DNA from: Dyella sedimenti | Lineage (GTDB): Bacteria; Pseudomonadota; Gammaproteobacteria; Xanthomonadales; Rhodanobacteraceae | Assembly (NCBI RefSeq): GCF_022760995.1 | Contig: NZ_JAKWJO010000006.1 | Location: 124,001 to 188,000, forward strand | Length of the DNA: 64,000 bases | Direction of reading: 5' to 3' | Shown: one piece after another, positions 42,780 to 52,186 of the stretch | How positions within the stretch are numbered: the first letter of the stretch is position 1 | How the letters are laid out: every line of letters begins with the position of its first letter | Notes under the pieces: generated by a model | What the model was told of the DNA's origin: nothing | The model's input: the letters and a program-made list of their open reading frames with translations, nothing else | The model's database searches: none | Position numbers and translations under genes: made by a program

Positions 42780-43525
42780 GGCGACACGCTTCCCTTCAGC
42801 GGGACGTCGGCGCCGAAATCGTTGATGCAGTCATAGCTGACGACGCTCCCGTCCGCCGGCGCCTGCTTCAGGTCGACCACCGGCAGGCTCAGGTCCGAAA
42901 GCGGCGCGACCATGCCGGTGTCGGCCTTGTGTTCGGCGCCGCCGGCGGACACCGTGATCTGGCTGATGGTGACGTAGTAGGGCGTCGGGTTGTGCACCAC
43001 CAGGGCGACGCCGCCGGCCTGGGCGATGGCCTTGAAGCGCAACTCGCCGGGTGCCTTCAGGGGATCGCCGGCCAGGCCGGCCGGGCGATAGAACAGCTTC
43101 AGCCGCGAGCGGATCGCCAGCTGCATGTAGTTGCTGCTCTGCGGTTCCAGGCTGTTGGGCTTGGGCGGCACTTCCAGCACGTTCAGCCAGTACACCGTCT
43201 CGCGATCGGCGGGCAGCGGCTGTTCGCTGTGGGTGAACAGGATGCGCAGGTTCTGGTCGCGGCTCGGCTCCATGCGGAACAGCGGCGGCGTGATGAGGAA
43301 AGGCGTCTGCACCTTGTCCGGGGTGGACATCGGGTCGCCGTTGTCGACCCAGGCCTCGATCAGTGCCGGCGTCGTGTTCTGGTTGGTCAGGCGAACCGTG
43401 GCCTCGCCATCCTTCGCGGGAAAAATCACCCGGGTGCCGGCGATGATGACGTTGGCATGGGCGGTGGACGCGGCGCAGCCGAAGGCCACCAGCGCCACGG
43501 CGATGGCGCAAGTCGAGAACTTCAT
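42776..43525 (-). CDS. Periplasmic fimbrial chaperone (PapD type)
   Basis: A 249-residue two-domain Ig-fold chaperone that folds and carries pilins by donor-strand complementation. Signal peptide MKFSTCAIAVALVAFGCAAS...AHA, then VIIAGTRVIFPAKDGEATVRLTN with the G1/F1 region and the active-site Arg. ETVYWLNVLEVPP is the signature strand and RSRLKLFYRPAGL carries the conserved Lys/Arg cleft. It lies between the pilin and usher genes, 72 bp after the pilin. Confidence 0.95.
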   Translation of the reverse strand: MKFSTCAIAVALVAFGCAASTAHANVIIAGTRVIFPAKDGEATVRLTNQNTTPALIEAWVDNGDPMSTPDKVQTPFLITPPLFRMEPSRDQNLRILFTHSEQPLPADRETVYWLNVLEVPPKPNSLEPQSSNYMQLAIRSRLKLFYRPAGLAGDPLKAPGELRFKAIAQAGGVALVVHNPTPYYVTISQITVSAGGAEHKADTGMVAPLSDLSLPVVDLKQAPADGSVVSYDCINDFGADVPLKGSVSP

Positions 43526-43597
43526 GGCGATCCCAATACAGAGGAGCGGATGCGCTGCGGCCGGCGGACCGGCCGCAGCGAACGGCTGGGTGCGCGA

Positions 43598-44173
43598 TTA
43601 CTGGTAGTTCAGCGCGTACTGGACGGAGGTGTTGACGGTACCGGCCGTGGCATCGGCCTTGGCCGCCACATAGGCCGCGTAGTAGGTGAAGGACAGCGTG
43701 GACGTGCCGGAGGTCGGCAGGTTCGCGGTGCCCGCGCCCTGGCTGCCCGAGGCGTTCTGCAGCGTGAGGGCGTTGCCCAGGCTCTGGTCGCTGGACAGCA
43801 CGACCTCGACGTTGCTGCCGCCGTTGCCGGAGGTCACGGTGTTGGCCAGGTAGCCGTTGGCGGCGTCGATGTTGGCGCCGGTGAAGTAGGGGTACACCTT
43901 GCTGGCGTTGGCGGTGGCGCCGCAGTTGCTCAGCGTCAGGGTGACGGGCGTCCAGCCCACCGCGTTGCCCTGGGTCAGGGCGGTGGTGTCGTAGTAGGGG
44001 GTCAGGTTGACCGTCTGGCTGGCAGGTCCGTTGTTGACGCTGACGGTGCAGGTCGGCGCGATCACCTTGCCGGTGAATGTGATGGTACCGCTGGTGACCG
44101 GCGTGGCGGCGTTGGCTACGGCCACGGCGCCGAGCGAGGCGGCGATCACGGCGGAGATAAGAAGCTTTTTCAT
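43598..44173 (-). CDS. Major fimbrial subunit (type 1-like pilin)
   Basis: A 191-residue secreted pilin. Signal peptide MKKLLISAVIAASLGAVAVA, donor strand ATPVTSGTITFTGKVI, a disulfide pair (APTCTV and LSNCGAT) and the conserved C-terminal strand VNTSVQYALNYQ. ATG at 44173 is chosen because AAAGGAC lies 7 nt upstream; the ATG two codons earlier would be too close. It is first in the operon and probably the most abundant product. Composition is richer in Asn, Thr and Ser than its neighbours, as is normal for pilins. Confidence 0.95.
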   Translation of the reverse strand: MKKLLISAVIAASLGAVAVANAATPVTSGTITFTGKVIAPTCTVSVNNGPASQTVNLTPYYDTTALTQGNAVGWTPVTLTLSNCGATANASKVYPYFTGANIDAANGYLANTVTSGNGGSNVEVVLSSDQSLGNALTLQNASGSQGAGTANLPTSGTSTLSFTYYAAYVAAKADATAGTVNTSVQYALNYQ

Positions 44174-44525
44174 ACCCATGTCCTTTGAACGTGTAGTGGA
44201 TACATCGTGTTGATGCGCTTCCGGACCACGGGCTGGCGCCCCCCCGATTGCGCTGTCTGCTTCTCTGGTGCCGTCTCTGCGGGCGGTTTCCAGATCGCTT
44301 ACCCACCCATAGCAACCACTGTGCCAACCCCGGAAAGGGCCACTGCCATGGCCTGGATCGGGTTTTCCGGTGAATTTGCTAAGGCGGGACGGCGATTTGT
44401 TAAGCCGGATCAGGTCACTTCGGGCCCGAAGTGCGGCTCAATGTGCAAATTGTGTCACATTTTTGGACTTTTCTTATTGCGTTCGACCTAAAGTTAGGGT
44501 CCTGGCTGCCGATATGCGGCGTCGA
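44174..44525. other. Intergenic region between pilin operon and XRE-linked gene
   Basis: I see no coding region here. It must hold the pilin promoter (minus strand), but no clear sigma-70 or sigma-54 promoter could be picked. Base composition falls to more A+T near 44440-44500. TGTGTCACA at 44453-44461 looks like a compressed CRP site but has the wrong half-site spacing. Confidence 0.5.
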
Positions 44526-44587
44526 TGTAAAGCGTGCTTGACATCTTGCCCGGGCAGGCTCTACCGTTGTGTCAAGCGTGCTTGACA
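44526..44587. promoter_or_regulatory. Paired palindromic operators and promoter of the membrane protein/XRE unit
   Basis: TGTCAAGCGTGCTTGACA (44570-44587) is a perfect 8-bp-arm palindrome. TGTAAAGCGTGCTTGACA (44526-44543) differs by one base. Centres are 44 bp apart. TTGACA (44538-44543) inside the first copy is a perfect -35, and TACCGT (44562-44567) 18 bp on is a possible -10. The start point would fall in the second copy. This layout suits autorepression by the XRE protein encoded two genes on. Confidence 0.65.
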
Positions 44588-44603
44588 GTGGATGGGCATC
44601 GAC

Positions 44604-45221
44604 ATGACGGACCGGGCGGAACCTTCCAGGCGTGGACGGCCCTTGCACCTGTGGCCTGCCTGGGCTCGCTGGCTGGTGCTGGCGCTGGGTTATGCGCTGC
44701 TGCTCGGTGGCGGCTGGGCCATGGCCTGGGGAGAAGGCCCGTTGCGGGTACTGGGATTGCTGGCCTTCGCGGCGTCGATGCCGTTGCTGATCCACGCCGG
44801 ACGCGCGGCGATGCGCGAACGCAGCCGCCAGGTCGACCGCCGCTATGCGCGCGAATTCATGCCGGCCATGGTCGCCTACATGTTGCTGATGATCTATGTG
44901 TGGCCGCTGCAGAAGGGCATGGCACCCGGCTGGCCCAAGCTGGGCATTGCCATCCTGCCGGCCCTGCCGGTGCTGTGGGTGATCGTCGCCTCGATCCGCT
45001 ACGTGCTGGGCAGCGACGAACTGGAACGCCGCCAGCAGCTGGAAGCCCTGGCGATCGGCGCCGCCATCGTCAGCGTGGCCGCGATGACGATGGGCTTCCT
45101 GGCCTCGGCGGGTATCTTCCAGGTGGACGGGGCATTGGTGCTGCTGTTGGTGTACCCGGCGCTGTGCCTGACCTATGGCATCACGAAATGCTGGCTGGTC
45201 TGGCGCCAGCGTGGCGAATGA
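44604..45221 (+). CDS. Membrane protein of unknown function paired with an XRE regulator
   Basis: A 205-residue inner-membrane protein with about six hydrophobic segments (WLVLALGYALLLGGGWAMAW, LGLLAFAASMPLLIHA, MPAMVAYMLLMIYVW, LGIAILPALPVLWVIVASI, ALAIGAAIVSVAAMTMGFL and ALVLLLVYPALCLTYGI). Starts at 44592 or 44604 are both possible; GGATGG lies 7 nt before the latter. The stop overlaps the XRE gene by 4 bp. Similar two-gene units, a membrane protein with a 65-residue HTH protein, are common, but their function is not known to me. Confidence 0.85.
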   Translation: MTDRAEPSRRGRPLHLWPAWARWLVLALGYALLLGGGWAMAWGEGPLRVLGLLAFAASMPLLIHAGRAAMRERSRQVDRRYAREFMPAMVAYMLLMIYVWPLQKGMAPGWPKLGIAILPALPVLWVIVASIRYVLGSDELERRQQLEALAIGAAIVSVAAMTMGFLASAGIFQVDGALVLLLVYPALCLTYGITKCWLVWRQRGE

Positions 45222-45412
45222 ACAACCGCATCCGCGAACTGCGCGGCGATCGTGGCTGGTCGCAGGCCGACCTCGCCGAGCGGCTCGACGTGTCGCGCCA
45301 GACCGTCAATGCCATCGAGACGGGCAAGTACGATCCAAGCCTGCCGCTGGCCTTCAGGATCGCGCGGCTGTTCGACCTGGCCATCGAATCGATTTTCGAA
45401 CCCGAACCCTGA
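45218..45412 (+). CDS. Small XRE-family helix-turn-helix regulator
   Basis: A 64-residue protein that is almost only a Cro/CI-type HTH: MNNRIRELRGDRGWSQADLA, then ERLDVSRQTVNAIETGKYDPSLPLAFRIARLFDL. The recognition helix is SRQTVNAIETG, and the C-terminus AIESIFEPEP is typical of YgzD-like regulators. It overlaps the membrane gene by ATGA and is thus cotranslated. It very probably binds the two palindromes at 44526-44587. Confidence 0.93.
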   Translation: MNNRIRELRGDRGWSQADLAERLDVSRQTVNAIETGKYDPSLPLAFRIARLFDLAIESIFEPEP

Positions 45413-45459
45413 GGGGCCGGGAATACAGTGCACCACCCTGAGGGAAGGAGGGGAGAGAC

Positions 45460-47039
45460 ATGGCAATCCAAGGGCGGACCGCCCTGCGCATAGGTGTCGT
45501 GGCCATCGGCCTCGCCGCATTGGGATGGAATCATTGGCATCGCCAGCATGCCGCCGCGCCGCCGGACGATGGCGCGGCCGTCGCCGTGGATGCCCCTGCG
45601 CGAGCGGCGGAGCCGGCCAGGCCGATGACCTGGCAACTGGGTTCGCTGACCTTGCATCCATGCGAGCTGGGCCAGCCCAACAGCGGCCTGTCCACCGCCG
45701 CCTGGTGCGCGCCGTTCGAGGTGCCGGAGAACCGCGACGATCCGCACAGCCGCAAGATCGGCCTGAAGCTCGCGGTCATCCGCAGCAGCGCCCAGGTGGC
45801 CAGCAAGGACATGCTGGTGCTGCTGGCCGGCGGCCCCGGCCAGGCGGCCACCGAGTCGTGGCCCGGCGTCGCCCCGGCCTTGCAGTCGCTGACCGCGCAT
45901 CGCCACGTGCTGCTGCTGGACCAGCGCGGCACCGGCGGTTCCCACCCGCTCACCTGCAAGGACGACAACGCGGGCGGTGACAGCGTCGCCGACGATCTCG
46001 ATGCGCATCCGGACAAGCAGCGCGCACAGATCGAGCAGTGCCTGCGCCAACTCGAAGACAAGGCCGATCCGCGCTACTACACCACCACCATCGCCGCCGA
46101 GGACCTGGAGGACGTGCGCCGGGCGCTGGGCTCGCCCAGCTTCGACCTGGTCGGCGTGTCGTACGGCACGCGCATGGCGCAGCAGTACGCCATGCGCCAT
46201 CCCGAGGCAGTGCGCAGCCTGGTGCTGGACGGCGTGGTGCCCAACGAGCTGGCGCTGGGCGAGGATTTCGCGCGCAACCTGGATGACGCGCTGAAGGCGC
46301 AGTTCGCCCGCTGCAGCGCGGACGAAGCCTGCCGCCGCCGCTTCAACGACCCGTACCAGACGCTCTACCAACTGCGCGACGCGCTGCGCGCCAACCCGCA
46401 CAAGGTCAGCTTCCGCGACCCGCAGACCTACCAGAGCGTGCAGCGCGTGCTCAGCGAATATTCGCTGGCCAGCGTGGTGCGTATGTTCGCCTACACGCCG
46501 CTGACGGCGTCGCTGCTGCCGCTGTCCATCGACGCCGCCGCGCACGGCGACGTAGGGCCGCTGCTGGGCCAGGCCAAGCTGCTGTCAGGCGACCTGTCCG
46601 ACAGCATGAACGACGGCATGCAACTGTCGGTGATCTGCAGCGAGGACGCCGACCTGCTGGCGCCGCGTCCGGAGGATGCGCACACCATCCTCGGCACGCG
46701 CATGGTCGATACCCTGCGCAACGTCTGCACGGTATGGCCCAAGGGCACCCGCCCGGCCGATTTCCACCAGCCGCTAAAGACCGACAAGCCGGTGCTGCTG
46801 CTTTCGGGCGAATACGACCCGGTGACGCCGCCGCGCTACGGCGAGCAGGTGGCCAGGAACCTGCCACGTTCGCGCCACCTGGTGCTGACCGGCCAGGGCC
46901 ACAACGTCATCAACGCCGGCTGCGCGCCGCAGCTGGTCAAGCGCTTCATCGAGAACCCCGACCCCAAGGCGCTGGACGCCAAGTGCCTGGGACGCCTGCG
47001 GGCCACGCCGATGTTCGTCGACTTCAACGGAGCCACGCC

Positions 47040-47043
<4 letters not shown>
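45460..47043 (+). CDS. Membrane-anchored alpha/beta-hydrolase peptidase (tripeptidyl/prolyl aminopeptidase type)
   Basis: A 527-residue S33-type serine hydrolase. A hydrophobic N-terminal segment ([15 protein letters not shown]) without a clear cleavage site suggests export with a membrane anchor. Oxyanion loop [10 protein letters not shown], nucleophile Ser234 in GVSYGTRMA, Asp453 in [10 protein letters not shown] and His481 in GQGHNV. The C-terminal TAP-like part ([15 protein letters not shown]) has paired cysteines. AAGGAGGGGAGAG stands before the ATG. It overlaps the ABC ATPase gene by 4 bp, so peptidase and exporter are made together. Confidence 0.92.
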
Positions 47044-47770
<727 letters not shown>

Positions 47771-47774
<4 letters not shown>

Positions 47775-48982
47775 ACATGGAAAAAACCAACGTCGCCGTG
47801 ATCCGCGTGCGCGCCTTCCTCACCGTGTTCCTCAAGGAAGTGAAGGAAAACCTGCGCGACCGCCGCACCCTCGTCAGCGCTTTCCTCACCGGCCCGCTGC
47901 TGGGGCCGCTGATCCTGGTGATGATGCTCAACCTCACCCTCAACCGCGAGTTCGACAAGGCCGAGAAGCCACTGCCGGTGCCGGTGATCGGTGCCGAGCG
48001 CGCGCCCAACCTGCTGGCGGCGCTGAAGGCCAACGGCATCGATCCCAAGCCGCCCATCGCCAACCCCGAGCTGGCGGTGCGCCGGCAGGACGCCGACGTG
48101 GTGCTGCGCATCTCCCCAGACTACGCCACGGCATGGGGCAAGGGCGAGCCGGTGCAGGTGGAGCTGATCTACGACTCCTCGCAGCGCGACGCTAACACCG
48201 CGGTGGAGCGCCTGTCGCGCCTGGTGGAAAGCTACGCGCACGAGCAGGGCGCCATGCGGCTGGTGGCGCGCGGGTTGTCGCCCAGCACGGCCTGGCCGGT
48301 GGTGGCGGCCAGGCGGGACCAGGCCACCGCGCAGGCGCGCGCGGCGCTGGTGTTCTCGATCCTGCCGTATTTCTTCGTGCTCACCGTGTTCATGGGCGGC
48401 ATGTACCTGGCGATCGACCTGACCGCCGGCGAGCGCGAGCGGCAATCGCTGGAACCGCTGTTCGCCAATCCCGTGCCGCGCTGGAAGATCCTGGCCGGCA
48501 AGCTGGCGGCGATCTGCACCTTCTCGGCGGCCAGCCTGCTGATCAGCCTGTGCGCGTTCGCCGTGGTGGGGCGCTTCATTCCCACCGAGAAGCTGGGCAT
48601 GGAGCTGGACCTGGGCCTGCGCTTCGGCGGCCAGGTGCTGCTGCTGATGCTGCCGCTGATCGTGCTGCTGGCCGCGCTGCAGTCGATGGTCGCGGCCTTC
48701 GCCAAGAGCTACCGCGAGGCGCAAACGTATCTGTCGCTGCTGATGTTCGTGCCGGTGCTGCCGAGCATCCTGCTCGCCAGCATGCCGATCAAGTCGCAGG
48801 GCTGGATGTACGCCGTGCCGCTGCTGGGCCAGCACCTGGGCATCATGCAACTGCTGCGCGGCGACGGCGTGGAGCCCTCGCAGTTGGGCCTGTGCCTGGC
48901 CGGCAGCCTCGTCGCCGCGGCGGTGGCGGTGCTGGCGACGGCACGCCTGTACCAGTCCGAGCGGCTGGCGATCTCGGGCTGA
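47771..48982 (+). CDS. ABC-2 exporter permease (NatB-like)
   Basis: A 403-residue permease. One N-terminal helix (LVSAFLTGPLLGPLILVMMLN), a soluble external domain (about 55-185), then five C-terminal helices with IDLTAGERERQSLEPLFANPVPRWKILAGKL, the ABC-2 coupling motif found in NatB. It is third in the peptidase-ATPase-permease unit and couples to the ATPase by ATGA. A GA-rich hairpin-like segment follows its stop. Sodium or a peptide/antibiotic is a possible substrate; nothing in the sequence decides. Confidence 0.92.
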
Positions 48983-49058
48983 CCCGCTTCCTTCCTCTCC
49001 TCCCAAGGGAGAGGGGCCCGGGCGCGGTACCATGGGTTTTTTCCTTGCCGAGAAACCC

Positions 49059-50756
49059 ATGCGCCGCCGCCTGCTTGCCTTGAGCCTTCTTGCCGCCCTC
49101 GCCGGTTGCAGTTCGCACGGCAAGGGCGAAGCCGCCTCGTCCACGGCGCCTGCCCCTGCGCCCGCCGCGATCGTGCCGCCGCCGTCCACCGACGCCGACC
49201 AGGCCGCCCAGCGCATGGCCAGCTACGCCCCGGTCAAGCTCACCGCCGACCTTTCCGCCTTCGACGACAGGCAGAAGCGGATGATCGCGCTGCTGGTGCA
49301 GGCGGCCGACGTCACCAACGACCTCTACTGGCAGCAGTCATGGGGCGACAAGGCCGCGCTGATGGCGCGCATCCCTGACGAGGTGACGCGCCGCTACGCC
49401 GAGATCAACTATGGACCCTGGGATCGCCTCGACAACGACCAGCCCTTCGTCGCCGGCGTGGGTCCGCGTCCACCGGGCGCGCAGTTCTACCCGGCGGACA
49501 TGAGCAAGGCCGAGTTCGAGCAGGCCGACCTCAAGGACAAGGCCGGCCTCTACACCCTGCTGCGCCGCGATGCGCAGGGCAAGCTCGCCACCGTGCCCTA
49601 CCACGAGGCGTACAAGGCCGACCTCGATCGCGCCGCCGGCCTGCTGCGCCAGGCCGCCGCGCTGTCGGCCGACAGGGATTTCGCCGGCTACCTGAAGAAG
49701 CGCGCCGACGCGCTGCTCAGCGACGACTACCGTCCCAGCGACTTCGCCTGGATGTCGATGAAGGACAACCCTGTCGATATCGTGATCGGCCCGATCGAGA
49801 CCTACGAGGACCAGTTGTTCGGCTACAAGGCCAGCTACGAAAGCTACGTACTGGTGAAGGACCAGGCCTGGAGCGCCCGGCTCGCGCGCTTCGCCAGATA
49901 CCTGCCCGAACTGCAGCGCGAGCTGCCGGTGGAGGAAAAGTACAAGGCCGAGAAGCCCGGCTCCGACGCCGACCTCAACGCCTACTTCGCGGTGTACTAC
50001 GCGGGCGGCGCCAACGTCGGCGCCAAGACCATCGCCATCAACCTGCCCAACGACGAAGAGGTGCAGCTGAAGAAGGGCACACGCCGCCTGCAGCTGGAAA
50101 ACGTGATGCGGGCGAAGTTCGACGCCATCATGCTGCCCATCGCCAAGGCGCTGGTCGCCGACGACCAGCAGTCGCACCTCACCTTCGACGCCTTCTTCGA
50201 GAACACCATGTTCCACGAGGTGGCGCACGGCCTGGGCATCAAGCAGACGCTCACCGGCAAGGGCCTGGTGCGCACCGCGCTGAAGGACCAGGCATCGAGC
50301 TTCGAGGAAGGCAAGGCCGACATCCTGGGCCTGTACATGGTCGCCAAGCTGGCCGAAAAGGGCGAGCTGGACAAGGCGAAGCTGATGGACAACTACGTGA
50401 CCTTCCTCGCCGGCATCCTGCGCTCGGTGCGCTTCGGCGCCAGCGACGCGCACGCCAAGGCCAACATGGTGCGCTTCAACTTCTTCCAGCGGCAGGGCGC
50501 CTTCACGCGCGACGCCGCCACCGGCCGCTACCGCGTCGACTTCGACAGGATGACCGCGGCGATGAACGCGCTCTCGGCCAAGCTGCTGACCATCCAGGGC
50601 GACGGCGACTACGCGGCAGCCAAGCGACTCACCGACAGCATGGGCAATGTGAGCCCCACCCTGGCCGGCGACTTGAAGCGCCTGGATCAGGCCAGCATCC
50701 CGGTGGACGTTACCTTCGAGCAGGGCCTGGACGTGCTGGGCCTCGCCAGGCCCTGA
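49059..50756 (+). CDS. M49-like zinc peptidase lipoprotein
   Basis: A 565-residue protein. The lipobox LAGCSS near residue 20 predicts a lipid-anchored envelope protein, and ATG at 49059 (MRRRLLALSLLAALAGCS) places it correctly. The zinc motif HEVAHG (His386, Glu387, His390) and the following EEGKADILGLY resemble DPP III relatives, though true DPP III has HExxGH and EECRAE. Earlier phrases INYGPWDRLDND and MFHEVAHGLG are typical of the bacterial Zn-dependent hydrolase branch. The substrate is unknown; peptidase activity is inferred from the metal site. Confidence 0.87.
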   Translation: MRRRLLALSLLAALAGCSSHGKGEAASSTAPAPAPAAIVPPPSTDADQAAQRMASYAPVKLTADLSAFDDRQKRMIALLVQAADVTNDLYWQQSWGDKAALMARIPDEVTRRYAEINYGPWDRLDNDQPFVAGVGPRPPGAQFYPADMSKAEFEQADLKDKAGLYTLLRRDAQGKLATVPYHEAYKADLDRAAGLLRQAAALSADRDFAGYLKKRADALLSDDYRPSDFAWMSMKDNPVDIVIGPIETYEDQLFGYKASYESYVLVKDQAWSARLARFARYLPELQRELPVEEKYKAEKPGSDADLNAYFAVYYAGGANVGAKTIAINLPNDEEVQLKKGTRRLQLENVMRAKFDAIMLPIAKALVADDQQSHLTFDAFFENTMFHEVAHGLGIKQTLTGKGLVRTALKDQASSFEEGKADILGLYMVAKLAEKGELDKAKLMDNYVTFLAGILRSVRFGASDAHAKANMVRFNFFQRQGAFTRDAATGRYRVDFDRMTAAMNALSAKLLTIQGDGDYAAAKRLTDSMGNVSPTLAGDLKRLDQASIPVDVTFEQGLDVLGLARP

Positions 50757-50768
50757 CCGAAATTCACC

Positions 50769-50822
50769 GTAGGAGCGCACCCAGTGCGTGATCTCGACCT
50801 CGCGCACTGGATGCGCTCCTAC
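50769..50822. repeat. Inverted REP pair, left of the RAYT gene
   Basis: Two 23-bp REP copies (50769-50791 and 50800-50822) face each other, 8 bp apart, and match except at two positions. They begin GTAGGAGCGCACCCAGTGCG, with the GTAG signature that RAYT enzymes recognise. The A-type centre (CCCAGTG) is shared only with the pair on the other side of the RAYT gene. Confidence 0.88.
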
Positions 50823-50879
50823 AGCACATGCCGGCGAGCCCCGATTGGCCGGATGGTGGCGTGATGCGACGTTCAGCGG

Positions 50880-51335
50880 ATGAAATCGTCATCCGGTCAC
50901 CGTGCCTTGCGCCTGGGTCGCGTGTCGCTGCCAGGTCATGTCTATCTGCTCACTACCACCACGGCCTATCGCCGTTCCCTTTTCAAATCCGAAGATTCGG
51001 CTCGGACTGTTTCCCGTTGCATGGTCGATACCGCCTGCTGGGGCGATGCTTGCGTACTGTGTTGGGTGCTGATGCCGGACCACTGGCATGGACTGGTGAA
51101 GCTTGGCATGCGAGATGGCCTGTCCACCGTGATGAACCGCTTCAAGGGCTTTACCGCACGGCGTTTGCATTGTCTTCAGCCTGGCCTGGTTTGGGGGCGA
51201 GGCTTCCATGATCGTGCCTTGAGATGCGATGAAGACATCAAGGCCGCCGCACGCTATGTCGTAGCTAATCCGTTGCGCGCCGGACTGGTGAGCAGCGTTC
51301 TCGACTATCCCTATTGGGACTGCGTCTGGCTATGA
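50880..51335 (+). mobile_element. RAYT (REP-associated tyrosine transposase)
   Basis: A 151-residue Y1/HUH-family protein. The HUH motif is HWH in MPDHWHGLV, the catalytic tyrosine is in ARYVVANPLRAGLV, and the N-terminus VYLLTTTTAYRRSLF and GRGFHDRALR are typical of the family. RAYTs are domesticated IS200/IS605-like enzymes that cut REP hairpins and are thought to spread REP sequences; they are usually single-copy. This one is flanked by an inverted REP pair on each side (50769-50822 and 51349-51411), a complete REP-RAYT unit. The reading frame is intact. Confidence 0.92.
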
Positions 51336-51348
51336 CGCGGGCTTCCCT

Positions 51349-51411
51349 GTAGGAGCGCACCCAGTGCGCGACACAGCTCTGTCTTGGATCGCGCACTGGG
51401 TGCGCTCCTAC
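51349..51411. repeat. Inverted REP pair, right of the RAYT gene
   Basis: Two 23-bp REP copies (51349-51371 and 51389-51411) are exact inverses separated by 17 bp. They carry the GTAG signature and the A-type centre. The pair begins 13 bp after the RAYT stop codon and would fold into a strong hairpin. Confidence 0.9.
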
Positions 51412-51519
51412 ATCGGTTTGATACTCGGCCCCGCCGCCTCGCCCAGATGACAAAGATTTCATGCGTCATCGATTGACGCGGCCTGTTCCGCGGTCGTAAA
51501 TGGCGACGTGAAACCACTA

Positions 51520-52186
51520 CCAGGGAGCATTGCCATGACGGTAAGCAAGGGTTGGGTGATGGGGCTGGCCGGAGCGGCCGCCCTGCTGGGCGCGGGACTC
51601 GTGCTGGCCGATAGCGGCGAGGACGCGCTGGCCAAGCAGCGGCAGGCTTATGTCAAGGCGGTGGGGCGCGTGGTCGAGGGCATCCCGAGTACGGCGACCG
51701 TCACGTCGCTCGATCCGCTGGGCGAGCACCGTATCGCCCTCTACACGGTCGATGGGCCGCACAAGGACATCTGGCTGGTCACCACGGACGAGGGCTGTCC
51801 GGCGCCCGTACCGGCGACGGACCGCATCGTTTCCTACAATGCGAACCACCAGGCCCAGCCTTGCCGGGTGGTCCGCATCCAGGCGGTGGACCAACAACAG
51901 CTGGCGCTGGGGCTGCGGCTCGCACATGCCCGGCCTAACATGCCTTCGGCTGCCGAACCGGTGCCGCCGGATTACCTGCGCCTGGGAGCCGAATTCCAGG
52001 CGGCGGCCCTGACCGATAACGGCCGTACGCGCTGACCCAGTCCGTCCCGGGGCGCCAGGTATGAAGCGCACTGAGGCGCGGTTATAGCGCTGTGCATCCA
52101 CTTGCCAGGGAGCATTGCCATGACGGTAAGCAAGGGTTGGGTGATGGGGCTGGCCGGAGCGGCCGCCCTGCTGGGCGCGGGACTCG
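51520..52186 (+). repeat. 82-bp direct repeat at the 5' ends of two tandem genes
   Basis: Positions 51520-51601 and 52105-52186 are identical over 82 bp and cover the ribosome site, start codon and signal-peptide region of two paralogous genes. Similarity drops further into the genes. The copies are 585 bp apart, a period of one gene plus spacer. Confidence 0.9.
51535..52035 (+). CDS. Small secreted protein of unknown function, copy 1
   Basis: A 166-residue protein with a signal peptide (MTVSKGWVMGLAGAAALLGA...VLA). The mature part contains a strand-rich core (TATVTSLDPLGEHRIALYTVDG, DIWLVTTDEGCPAP, RIVSYNANHQAQPCRVVRIQ) with two cysteines that may pair. The last 40 residues are variable. 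AGGGAG lies 7 nt before the ATG at 51535, which rules out the longer frame. It has a tandem paralogue directly downstream. No family is recognised. Confidence 0.83.
   Translation: MTVSKGWVMGLAGAAALLGAGLVLADSGEDALAKQRQAYVKAVGRVVEGIPSTATVTSLDPLGEHRIALYTVDGPHKDIWLVTTDEGCPAPVPATDRIVSYNANHQAQPCRVVRIQAVDQQQLALGLRLAHARPNMPSAAEPVPPDYLRLGAEFQAAALTDNGRTR

Noticed and set aside
39894..42836. 980-codon plus-strand frame opposite the usher
   Set aside because: It is a shadow of the usher gene, with composition typical of antisense translation.
44445..44465. TGTG...TGTGTCACA resembling a CRP site upstream of the pilin operon
   Set aside because: The half-sites are 0 or 10 bases apart rather than the required N6 layout.
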